Source: Metellina segmentata (lineage: Eukaryota > Arthropoda > Arachnida > Araneae > Tetragnathidae). From it: a DNA stretch of 64,000 nt. The stretch lies in contig OX375873.1 in assembly GCA_947359465.1 (NCBI GenBank), positions 72,615,477 to 72,679,476 on the forward strand. Reading direction: 5' to 3'. Under the pieces are notes generated by a model. The model did no database searches, was not told the DNA's origin, and saw only the letters and a program-made list of their open reading frames with translations. The position numbers and the translations under genes were made by a program. Positions 53,932 to 64,000 of this stretch are shown in pieces. Numbering within the stretch: position 1 is the stretch's first letter; each line of letters opens with the position of its first letter.

Positions 53932-56900
53932 CTGCAGATTAAGCATACCGGTCAACGTATTTCTTGAGCCCACAAAATGTTGCTTCATCAACTGATATTA
54001 CCAGAAAGTTTAGGATTGAAGCAAATGCACAAACGTCTCCAGTTATTTTTAACTATCATTGTAGATCCAACTGTAAAAGTTTTAAGTCACCTTCCTGTTA
54101 GGAGGTTTTTTGTCTATGGTGTTTGAATTCGTTGAGCATGATGAATTTCGAAGTCGGATTCTCTTCTAATTTCTTCTGAGTTTATTTCTTTGTCATATAA
54201 TTCTCTTTGTTTCCTGTTTTCTTGATTGCTACATTTAAATTTCTTGCAATGTTTTCAGATTTATTGGTAAAATCCTAGCTAAAATCTGAATTGTATCTAA
54301 CCCTGTTGTGCAACATTTTGTTATGGCAAGAAGTGGAATTATCTGTATTTGCTACAACTTTTGTATTTAAACTTTAGCTGTACCAAACTTGGTATCAGTA
54401 GATGATGATTCGTTCAATTTTTTAAAATACAGTTCGAGTTTATTTCCGGAGGTTACAATTAGAAATTCTGTTGAGAGACGCGTGAAGTTTTTTTGACATA
54501 TTTTAAGAGTAGGGAATGGAATCCGTGTTTGATTTTATCAACTATAAAAAGTATTTGATTTCTTTTAAGTTTGTGTTTTCGTTCGTTCATCCTTTTTATA
54601 TATGGATTTCTTGTTATTGTTTCTGTGTTTTGAACTGATCATTTTTGCTTCATTGATACTAAATTGCCCAGCTGGTCAGAATTTGATGTTTTTCCATTCC
54701 CCTTTTATCAAATTCGTAAGTCATTGTGTTTAAGATCATGATGAAATCACCGCCTTTTGCTCGGAGACGAACATCTCCATAATCAATTTTTAAAGCTTTG
54801 TAAGCAATTAAATTTCAAAGAACGAGACCTCTAGGGGGAACCTCGTGAGAATCCAATGTTAACTATTACTAAATTAGATTACTTATTCGTTAAGATAGTA
54901 TTCAAATGTTCTACAGTTTAGAAAGTTCTTAAAATATAGAAATCGTTCTTGTGACATCCTAATGCACTTATTTCTTTTATGATGTCATTCCTTCTGATAT
55001 TGAATAGAAGAAAGAAATAATGACCTACCCTCCCTTTCTATTGTTTTCTATTACTTCTAACAATTTATATATAGCCATGATTCCAAAATTCTAAGAATAA
55101 TAGACAATGTATACTTAAAATTCAGCCTGACAAAATCAAAATATGACAGGAACAATCATTTCGGAAATTTCAGCATTTAGTTGGACTTTTAATTCTGGTG
55201 CATTTGTTACTTGAAATTATCTGTGATTCTTACAGAACATACAACAAACTAAACTACTCGGAATACTTTTACATCGAGACATAATGGCTTTGTAAGATTT
55301 TTACCTTATGCTGTCTGATATTAATGTAATACAAGTTTGAGAACTAATGAAGATACGTCGTGTAAGTTTTCTGTGATACTTTGCAACATCTACCCTAAAA
55401 TCTTAAGATTCCTGCAGTTTTATAAAGGTTGGTGAAATATTGTATTGTCTCAGTTAGCTACATTTTGCAATACCTAGGTAGCTGTAAAGCAAGTGAATTT
55501 TGTTTCCAAAACCCACCCCCGAAACCTTTGGATTCACCCTCGCTGTCCCTTACAAAAAGTACCCCAAGTTCAATCACCCCTAAAACGCAAGGTGGCGTAA
55601 TCATCCATGCGCTAACTTTTCAGACCTCGAGGGTCTCTTCTCCCACGCGGTTTACCACCGGACGTTCGGAGGGAGGCTTCGGAGTGTACGACGTGTGTGC
55701 TCGAAATCTGGTTCGACGTTCCTTTCGAATTATGTACTGAGATCAAGAAGTGTATTTTTTAAATATCAGTCTGACCGTACTGCTCCGTTATATTCCAGTT
55801 TTGTGGTGATTAAGCATTTATGAGTGAAGTTTAACAGCAAAGTTGTAACATAAGCAATGCAATTTAACATAAGCAATGCAATTTGCATTGAATAAAGAAC
55901 AATTTAATGTTTAAAAAAACAATTTTGCTTAATGATGCATTAAAATGCTATAAGCTATCGTCCTTCGCCTCTAAGTAAAACCTGTAGAAACCACTGCATA
56001 CTAAAAACATCAAAAACGAAGCATGAAAATTTCTACTTAATTAAACTTGTCTCGCTAAACATTTTTCTCAAGCAGAAATCTTACCTTCATACGCAAATAA
56101 AAATGACTTAATGGATTTCACGAGTCTATAGATCAAAACATTCTGGTCAAGAAAAGCTAAAAAATCACCTAGTAAATTTTGAGTAAGTGTTTCATTTGTA
56201 AGCGGATGATGTATGGATCACAGACTGAGGATGAATTCAAAGCAATTCGGCATGCCTAAAATGGCTATCAATTCTAGTTACGCTTATGAAATACTCACCA
56301 CTCATGATTACTTAGACATCGAATCAATCTTTGATTCGATGTCTGAGTGCAGCTCAGCATGAGTCTAGCCAATGCCATTTTAGTCGCATTCTCTGCTTTT
56401 TTAGGCATTGATAATTTTTAGTTGTATTTTAACTTAAGACTATATCAGACAAAGAACCGACAATGTGAAACCCTAAGAGTAAGTGGTATAATAACCGTTA
56501 AGTGATAGTTGCTTATGAAAGTTGTTAATACCTATTATCGAAAATTAGCAATAACCGTTAACACTTTTAGGTAAAATCAGTCACTCATGTCATTACAAAT
56601 TTGCTTTTTCAGTTTACATCGTATACTTACGCTTTGGGAAAACACTGGGTATTTAGAAGCTTAACTATGAAAATGCCACGAGAAAAACACCAATCGAATT
56701 CCTATAAAAATAGTTCTATTATAGTTCGTATTCTAGAGGACCGGTTCGTTCTTTTACTCTAATGAGTTTCTCGAAGCGGTTTTCCGAATCGAGTTATTAA
56801 ACTTTGCCAAACCGTTACCACTGACGCCGAAGAGTAAAATAAAAAGTAAAACCTCTATTTTGCTTAGGTTTTTAAGATCGTATCACTTTAAATTCAGGGC

Positions 56901-59470
56901 AAGTATTTTGTTTTTGGTTCGAAGAGAAAGGAAAATTTCTCATTTGTTTGATGCGACTGAAATCGTTTACGAGAATTGCACCTCGATATTTCAAACATTG
57001 CGATAGGATTAAGAGAAAGCATGTTTCTTGAAGCCTAATGAGACATTCCTCCGTGAGTTTTACTAAGTACTAGGTACTGGGGATCGAGGGGGAAATATTC
57101 TATTTTCTAACAGAATGTATTCCTTGCACACTACATAAAATGGAAGAGGTTTTATGTGCTTAGCTCTCTTTTACAGATAGCTGATTTCAGTTTAATTATC
57201 TTGCTTCTAAGTATTTTTCTCAAAGCGCATGATTGACCCGTTCTAGACATTTACATAATCGATGGTAAAGAACAATACAAAAAATTCAAAACTGGCATAC
57301 GTTAGCATAGCTAATTCGTTTAATGTGATTCTGTAATGTCTTTCGGAATCTTTGGTTTCTAAATGTAGTGCATTGGGGGCTTCATACCTGCCCTTTAACT
57401 CCAACTATGATTTAAAGCAATGCTTCCCAAATTGTTTCCACAGAACCTTAAGACTATGCTGGGTCAGTTATTTTGAGGGATAAACTTGGTGTATTTGAAA
57501 TGAACATTCGAATTTATTGTCTTCTAATTGATTCCTTGAGCTCTGATGAATATTTAAAAAAGTTAACTTTCATTTAAACTTTTTTTTACTTTAAACTAAG
57601 ACTAAAAGAATAACAATTTAGTTGAAAGTTAGTTCTTTTTCGGATAGCAAAAAAATTTTCGTATCGAGCACATGACATGTGCTTGATAGGATTTTTTTGC
57701 TTGATTTCAGAGATTGCTGGGGTCGATTTGTAATTTAAAATAGGTAACTGCAAAAAAAGAGACCCATACAACATTAATTTATGGTTTCTTTGGTTTTATT
57801 ATTTTATTTTTTTCTATGAAAGTTTTCTTTAAGAGGAAGTGATATGAATTATCAGTTCTTAACAGTGTAATTGGTAGAACAACTAAATTGTCTTGTCACC
57901 CAATGAAAAGTTTTATCTCGATTATTTGTATAATGTTTACACAGTTCCTCTTATATTGAAAATTATTGCTAAAAAAGAAAGTTTTTTTTTTTTTAGTTTA
58001 CTTAACAATTTACTACTGACACTATTTCTGCTTTAATAATTTAAATAGAGCTATTGAAACTTTTTTAGCTAGCTACACGAAGAAATAAATTTATTAATCA
58101 CAATTTGAAATATTACTGTAAGCTTAAGAGTCATCTAAGATTTTAGTTTCTTAAAATCTCTTTATTCAAGTAAAATCACATTCATTGTACGTATTTTCAA
58201 TAATCTTTAATCAATAGTGATTATCTGACCTGAATTCCGGAAACAATCAATTTGGTGTGATTAGTATGCCATATGCCTCCTTTATACAAAATTTGTCATT
58301 AGAGGGAAAAAAATGTTTTCCCTGCCTTAAATTTCGGTCTTTGAATGTCCAAACCTTCCAACCGAATTTAAAATATTTTTCATTTTTATCTGCTTTATTA
58401 CCACACGTTTATCTCTTTTCAGTATCTGGTTGAAAATTAACCGAGTGCACAAATGACGATTCTTGAATAGGTTATGAATAGGCTCTTTCTCCGTAATTAC
58501 TGTGCGTTCGATATTTCGAAAAATGGTCTCACCGTGTATACTGGATGTTTATTAATTACCTAGTGAGATTCCAATAATTCACTCCGCGCTATTTGTTACT
58601 TACAACAGTTCGTTCTTTGTTGGATTCAAATGCTGCACTTTTTGTGCAGATAAAATGTGTATAGAAATATGTCAAGGGTATATTAGTGGAATATTAAACC
58701 AGCTCTACTTTTTTCTAGTAAAACGAAAATATTTTCAATTACTGGTGTCATTTTGTATTTTACTTATTTATTGGCTTCAATGGATGCTAAATGCCCAATA
58801 CGGCGAAATCTGTTAATACATGTCATTGAAGAGATAATTTCTAATCGTCCATTTTGATGGATGTACTTTCGAATTGATTGGGCTATTTGATTATTGACGA
58901 ATAAAAGGGGCAGAAATTTCTTATTTGTCGAATCCTTCACAGACTACGAGACTGTTTCTTTTCGATTCCAGAAATATTTTTTGTCGTAAATAATGAAGAT
59001 GTTTGACGCGTGAATTTCTTAGCTACCACATCCTAGACATATCCGATTAGGAACTAATCTGATGAGAACGTATGGCAGCTTTTTTATGGTCCAAGCTGCA
59101 TATGTGGGTGAGCATTAATAGTATATTGTGAAGACAACTCTGAAAGAAGGTTATTTTCTGTTTTTTTGAGTATGTGATGAATAGGTGATTGTTAAAGGTG
59201 CCCTGAATTCGTATATAGCAAAAAATGTGTAGAATTCAATGAAAACACAAGCCATGACACTTGACGTTGAGTGAGTGTGAACTGCAAGATTAATGTTCCA
59301 AGCTACCATTTACCACTACGCGTTCAAGCACTGTGCTACCACTAATGTTGAAAGTTGAATAATGATGTATATTGTCGTTCAGCACTCCTGTGTCTGTTCA
59401 AGACCCATTTGTCCCCGTGACGTTAGTTCATGTGGGACAAAGGATAAAAAATTCTGGGATTGATCAGGCC
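53932..59470. other. No gene supported
   Basis: A long AT-rich stretch. A GC-richer segment at about 55490..55740 is open for 103 codons from 55429 but shows only proline/serine/threonine-rich sequence without a domain; it could be an untranslated or promoter-proximal region. A short hairpin lies at 56314..56344. No transposon ends were identified. Confidence 0.4.
56314..56344. repeat. 14-bp perfect inverted repeat with 3-base loop
   Basis: AGACATCGAATCAA (56314..56327) is complementary to TTGATTCGATGTCT (56331..56344). Weaker pairing continues outward (CTCATG with CATGAG). The loop is too short for a typical microRNA precursor. No function is shown. Confidence 0.8.
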
Positions 59471-59479
59471 GTCTATTAA

Positions 59480-59755
59480 GTCATGGCTTCTAGCGATCAT
59501 AAGGGCATGGTGCATTAATTTTCACTTTGTCAGTGTAGTGTCGAATGTGAAAAGTTTCATTTTCTCGTCCTAAGCGTTCTTCCGAGTTGTAGGCGGTGCA
59601 TATTCGATTCCTGTCAGGTGCATTCCTCTCTGCGTGTATTTCTATACTGTGTCCGTAAAATTTTTATTGTGTGTGTATTACTTTATGTTCTACGTCTTAT
59701 GTCTGGCGCAGCATGGACAAATATCCCATAAAACACCAAATCCAACCAACCAAAG
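59480..59755 (+). mobile_element. SINE-B, plus strand, with disrupted head
   Basis: Box B (GCATATTCGATTCCTGTCAGG) and the tail (GTCTGGCGCAGCATGGACA, ATATCCCATAAAACACC, AATCCAACCAACC) match 53703..53931. The 5' third is rearranged or diverged (TCATGGCTTCTAGCGATCAT). Confidence 0.75.
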
Positions 59756-59902
59756 CGTACTCTTCACGATCTGCTTGAATTACTTTTCAGACGTCTATGT
59801 CGACTGATTACTATCAACTTTTTGACGAGAAGAGAAAACAATGTAGAAAACGTGCATAGATTTGATTTGTATTATATTTTCAGACTTTATCATGATCATT
59901 CA

Positions 59903-60863
59903 CAGGGTGTCAAGATTTAAATCAACGATTAAAATCATGATTTTAATCAAATGATTTTTTTTAAATCCCTGATTTAAATCACAATTAATCACATTTTTAG
60001 TATTAAGTAAATGCACCACAGAATAATCACAGAAGTGGTTAAATGCTTTAATTTTTCTACATTCATGGTGATTTCAGCACTAATAGCTACACCCAGCTCA
60101 GAGGGAACTGGGTCAATTACTGCTTTTTTTAAAAGATTGCAACAGCCAGTTGTAATTTATTAGAATATACTATATACTGGAAACAACAATGTAAACACAC
60201 ATGACATCATAATTAACTGCACTCATAATATAAACACAAAGGAAGTATGCAACAGTTTGATTCAAAATTATAAACTAAAGGGGTCACTGATTTCATTAGC
60301 TAAAAAAACACAAGTAGGAAGTAAAGTTTTTTGAGGCGTGTGTCAGTTAGCTTATTCTTGTGGCGTGCAATAGAGAGTACAGAGTAGAAATATACATTTT
60401 CACACACACACACACACACACAGCCATTAAAATGTCAGCAGGAAGAAAGAAAGATCCAATATGAATTAAAAGTAAGTAAAAATTCATTTATTATTGCTGC
60501 TCGGCAGTTTTATTATTAGAATTTTCTATAGTCTGATTATTTCTCTGTCCTCTATTCTACTTCTCACACTATAGTTTAGGTCTGTCACTTACACTTACTG
60601 ATAAATTTGTTAACATGATGATCTAATTTACTCAAGAAAAACTATGTAGGATGTCAACTTGTGTTTTAAAGTTAAGTAAATATTGATTTACCATGTCACA
60701 AACTCAATTTTTTATCTGACAAATTTGTTATAATTTTTGTAAAAACAGTGTATAGGGCCTTCAGAAATTTAAATAAAAAAATTCTGATTAAAAAATATCC
60801 GATTTAAATAAAAAAAAACACGATTAATTGATTTAAAAAAAATCATGATTTTTTTACACCCTG
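59903..60863. mobile_element. hAT-like non-autonomous element, GATTTAAATCA type
   Basis: It starts CAGGGTGTCAAGATTTAAAT and ends, reversed, CAGGGTGTAAAAAAATCATG. The 8-bp duplication ATCATTCA lies at 59895..59902 and 60864..60871. Both ends are rich in overlapping copies of ATTTAAATC and ATCATGATTTT. It is 961 bp, with a (CA)n tract at 60401..60422 and no coding capacity. The CAGGGTGT start and 8-bp duplication indicate hAT. Confidence 0.88.
60401..60422. repeat. (CA)n microsatellite
   Basis: Eleven CA units inside the hAT-like element. Confidence 0.95.
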
Positions 60864-60879
60864 ATCATTCAGGTAGGTA

Positions 60880-60990
60880 GTTGAATTTAAGTCGTGTTGG
60901 CTATTGGCGATGGTCCGGGATCAATCCCTAAGTGAAGACTTCGTAAATTTGAATCACGGTGAAATGATTTATTTGTGGTTGTGGCAATGC
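60880..60990 (-). mobile_element. SINE-A 3' fragment, minus strand
   Basis: TGTTGGCTATTGGCGATGGT, CCGGGATCAATCCCTAAGTG and TGAATCACGGTGAAATGAT match the inverted 3' half of SINE-A. It lies just right of the hAT-like element. Confidence 0.75.
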
Positions 60991-61925
60991 CATATTAAAC
61001 ACTCGAAGAAAGCGAACTGAAAAGCATTGAGGTCATTCAGGTAAAATTAAGATTATGAATGTGTTCGAGTATGCGACCAACTGGGGTCGGATGAAAAGAA
61101 CGCGACTTATGGTAGTCGTTAACCCTTCCGGATAGTGCACGCCTCTATGATATGATCAAGCGACGTAAGGCCGTTTGGACCGCTTTGCTGGGGAGGCTGA
61201 TACGGTGTTCAGTGGTTGTGGAGGATCACTTGGGGTGATGAAGTAAAGGTGTTCAGACCACCAAAATTAAATCTGCCAGCTGTATACCTCGGAAGTCCGC
61301 GAAGAAAAGGGCATCCTTCAACCTCGAATTCCTAAAACTAAGCCTGGAATCATCCCTGCGTCCGACAGTCTTTCATGGTAACTCACCTTTGAGTTTTTGA
61401 GTGTGCGTTGCACATGATCTGCGATCTACCAACAAAGGTCACCCGGCTATGTAAGAATTTCCATTAACGTGAATGCAGGTTAGTTAAATCCAATAACTGA
61501 AAGAAAGCAGTTTCCATGCCAATCTCGCCTTGTACTTGTCGGTCGAAGTAGCACGACGTCTCTAATTTGTACCGTGATGGGTTTTGTCTCATGTCTCTCA
61601 GTGCCATTTGATATTTGAGGTACTCTTCTCATCCACAGTGACCTTAAATAAGTCAAGGCGAAGGAGTTTTTCCACCAATTACGGAGAGGTCAAATATAAT
61701 ACAAACACAGGAAAAATTTCTAACGAAGGGTAGGCATTTGCCTCATTTATTAAAACCTACTGTGTAACGAGGCGTTTTTTCCTAAAATTGCTTTGACAAT
61801 ACAGCGCCCTCACATAACCCCTTCACAGATGCAATTGATAATTAAACGATGAAAGAAACACAGGCAAGTCAATCTACACCCATGACTTATCGAATTGTTT
61901 ACTATCACACATAGTAAGTTTTATA
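60991..61925. other. No gene seen
   Basis: Less AT-rich than most of the window between about 61040 and 61600, but no domain, tRNA or bounded repeat is recognised. It may be old repeat sequence. Confidence 0.35.
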
Positions 61926-61927
61926 TA

Positions 61928-63044
61928 GGGAAAGTTGGACAAAACCGGGGAGGCGGATAAAACCGGGACCCGGCAGTTTTCACTATATTATTACTACTAT
62001 CTGTCAGATAACGCATGAAACCAGTTGTAGAGAGCAGCCATGTTATTTGGAGTTGAATGAAAGGCAGTGTAGATCACATGTTTGTCGATGCCGATGTTTT
62101 GAAAAATTTGAGTAGAAAATGTTCGATTTTTACTCCATCGATTTTACTCTATAATTTCTTATTGCTTGAAAGTTTATTTTAGCTAAGTACAACATCTGAT
62201 AACACCTCTTTCAGCTATTATTTTAAGTTATTAAACAACGTTTTGCAACATGTTTGAAATATGCTAAGCCTTCTTTTCTGATTGATGCCGTAGTAGGATA
62301 AAACCGGGACCTTGGCAGTCGGACAGGACCGGGTGGAATTAAAGCTTGGAAAAAAAAAACCAGAAACTTAAAGCAGAAACTGTTTAAGGCCCCTAAACAA
62401 AAAACTGTCAAAACAATGAAGAAAAAGAAGTTCAGCATTAAATCCTCGTTTCAGACGAAGACGACGTGGGATGTGACGAAGCCTGTATGTTTTGTAATAA
62501 ATTGAACGCCAGGTCAAAATCTCTGAAAGGTTGGATACCTTTTCCCAACAATAAAGGATGGGCGCATGAAGCCTGTAACAATGCAGAGGAGCATGATCAA
62601 AATTTATTAGTGATTTCTGTTCTTATAACTTCTTACAAATCTGATCAATTAAGTAATTTTGAATTTAATGTGTTTGGAATGTATTGTAAATTAAGTTATG
62701 TTCCGTGATTTTTAAAACCACTTATATTTCTTAGCGTTGAAAGGCCATTGTACTAATTTATTGTTATAAATAAATATTTCAGCAGTAAAAAAAACAAGGT
62801 TTTTAAATTATTTTTATACATACCCTGTTTTATCCGACCTGGTCGGATAAAACCGGGTACTTGCATGCTTCCAAAAATAATTTATTTATCCTCCAAAATA
62901 TAGTTCTATATTGAAAAAAAATTATATATTTTTGGAACTAATACACTAATTTGTCATTCGAATAGAAATGTAAGGAATTTTATTCACGTAGGTGCTTAAG
63001 AAAAAAAAACACCTTTTGGGTCCCTGTTTTGTCCGACTTTCCCC
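61928..63044 (+). mobile_element. pogo-like DNA transposon with repeated GGATAAAACCGGG motif
   Basis: TA flanks both ends (61926..61927 and 63045..63046). The left end is GGGAAAGTTGGACAAAACCG and the right end, reversed, GGGGAAAGTCGGACAAAACA. The motif (T)CGGATAAAACCGGGACC and variants recur at about 61935, 61952, 62296, 62320, 62823 (inverted) and 62843, plus the ends. The interior holds the C-terminal PHD-like piece of a transposase (62440..62708). At 1117 bp it is an internally deleted, non-autonomous copy. Confidence 0.88.
62440..62708 (+). pseudogene. pogo-type transposase C-terminal PHD-like fragment
   Basis: The frame around 62460..62610 encodes DEACMFCNKLNARSKSLKGW, then WAHEACNNAEE, a C-x3..4-C ... 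W-x-H-x2-C pattern like the PHD-like tail of many invertebrate pogo-type transposases (which often shows SxSGEGWI..C..W.H..C). One metal ligand expected after the first tryptophan is replaced (FPNNKGWAH lacks the usual cysteines). The catalytic DDD domain and the N-terminal HTH are deleted. The residues after about 62610 are unrelated, presumably 3' untranslated sequence read through. Confidence 0.7.
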
Positions 63045-63046
63045 TA

Positions 63047-64000
63047 ATCTCAGCAGTCACGACAAGGTGATATTTTAACTTCCTGATATAATATTTCTGA
63101 GGAGTAGCGTTGTGGTTTTCTTTAACCCTTAAACACACACATAAACTAAATACCTACATATATTGTTTGAAAGAATCTTTGGAAATATTCTTCTAGTTAG
63201 GAAGGACAAAAGGGGTTATAAGTCATGTAGGGAAGACCTCAGTTGCAGAACCAATAAATGAGCAAATACATTTAAACGTTTAAATATTGAATAGTCTTTC
63301 AACTGTCCAGGTCCTATGTAGAGGTCAGAATTAATACTTTTAAGATAATTTTAAATTCCTAACCTTTTCAGCGTCTCGAGATACCGATTGGTGGAAGGAT
63401 TCTATTTGTCAGGGCAGGGTGTTCAAAACTTGTCAGAACCATAGAGGAGATATAAAGCTAGAAGAGCGCATAGGGGTTGCCTGTATGTTCTACAAGTAAA
63501 ACCACGTAACTTGCGAATGGTTCTTGGACTCTGAGAACGATTTCTATGCATTGGAACGCCAAATTGACACGTTGAAGACAGAAAGTTTAGTGGAAAAGAA
63601 TCGTTGTGCATACAATTGCAAGGAGAGAGGAACTAAAGGATCGCCCTACTCATTTGTATTACATCATAATATAATCAATGTTTATTCGTTATTGTGAACA
63701 CTCTTGAATTATTTGATGTTGTAAGAGCAATTTGAATGTTTGTAAAATGTAGAAAATGCTTTAGAAATATTAAAATTATAATATTTACGAAAAAAAATCG
63801 AATGTTTTATGGCTATACGCAAAAATGCAGTTTGGCAAATCTTTGCGCCTTCAGCTAGAGTAAACAAATATCAATTAGTTATAAAGTTGTTAATAATTTT
63901 TAGATATGTAGTTTGTTCAGTTCTCTTAGTTAAGATTAATATTGCTAATATATAGAAAACAAGCGATCGCTCCTGATAGCGCTGTTTATTTTAATTTTGA
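63047..64000. other. No gene seen
   Basis: AT-rich. The 62-codon minus-strand frame at 63423..63611 has no recognisable feature. Confidence 0.4.

Noticed and set aside
56314..56344. Possible microRNA precursor
   Set aside because: The loop is only 3 bases and the strong stem only 14 bp; this does not fit a typical precursor.

Overview
This is an AT-rich eukaryotic (metazoan) nuclear window with very few host genes and many transposable elements. A nicotinic acetylcholine receptor exon with consensus splice sites, a CDC45 gene, tRNA-derived SINEs, a Ty3/Gypsy element, hAT, pogo, mariner, piggyBac and Harbinger-type DNA transposon remnants and Helitrons all point to an arthropod. The SINE-A tail resembles a repeat I associate with spider genomes, so a spider is my best guess, but that is an inference.

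Host genes. I can support two. One is an orphan nAChR subunit exon on the minus strand (3652..3832), carrying the Cys-loop; its partner exons are not recognised here. The other is an intact, uninterrupted 549-codon CDC45 homologue on the plus strand (45041..46690), which encodes the helicase-loading subunit of the CMG complex. Everything else coding is transposon-derived and mostly broken.

Layout. 1-3.6 kb: AT-rich, with a cluster of TTTGGTTTGC..GCAAACCAAA palindromes. 4.3-8.4 kb: an old pogo-like element holding a foldback mariner, whose right tip is split by a third insertion. 12.1-14.95 kb: a SINE abutting a 225-bp satellite of about 12 monomers, arranged as alternating A/B dimers. 18.7-22.1 kb: a degenerate Helitron, a decayed THAP exon, and a DNA transposon with terminal inverted repeats of about 490 bp. 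25.6-26.1 kb: a Harbinger-like MITE. 27.3-30.2 kb: a nest (SINE containing a hAT, which contains a non-LTR fragment and a piggyBac-like remnant), with three of the layers bounded by readable target duplications. 36.2-38.1 kb: a Helitron inside a tandem duplication whose other copy preserves the empty site. 38.2-44.9 kb: a SINE-A cluster; one copy is split by a near-intact Ty3/Gypsy element with 252-bp LTRs. 45.0-47.2 kb: CDC45. 47.8-51.1 kb: a hAT MITE, then a larger TA-flanked transposon with a distinctive transposase (motifs DFAEN, DGCGSQFKN, HGKGPVDGIGG). 51.8-64 kb: scattered SINEs, a second hAT MITE and a second pogo-like element with repeated subterminal motifs.

The most interesting material is (i) two transposons at 20437..22071 and 48681..51138 that appear to share one transposase family I cannot name with certainty, (ii) self-documenting nested insertions whose boundaries can be proved from the window itself, and (iii) a satellite whose monomer carries the head of a neighbouring SINE. 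All matches are by eye; no database search or alignment was run.
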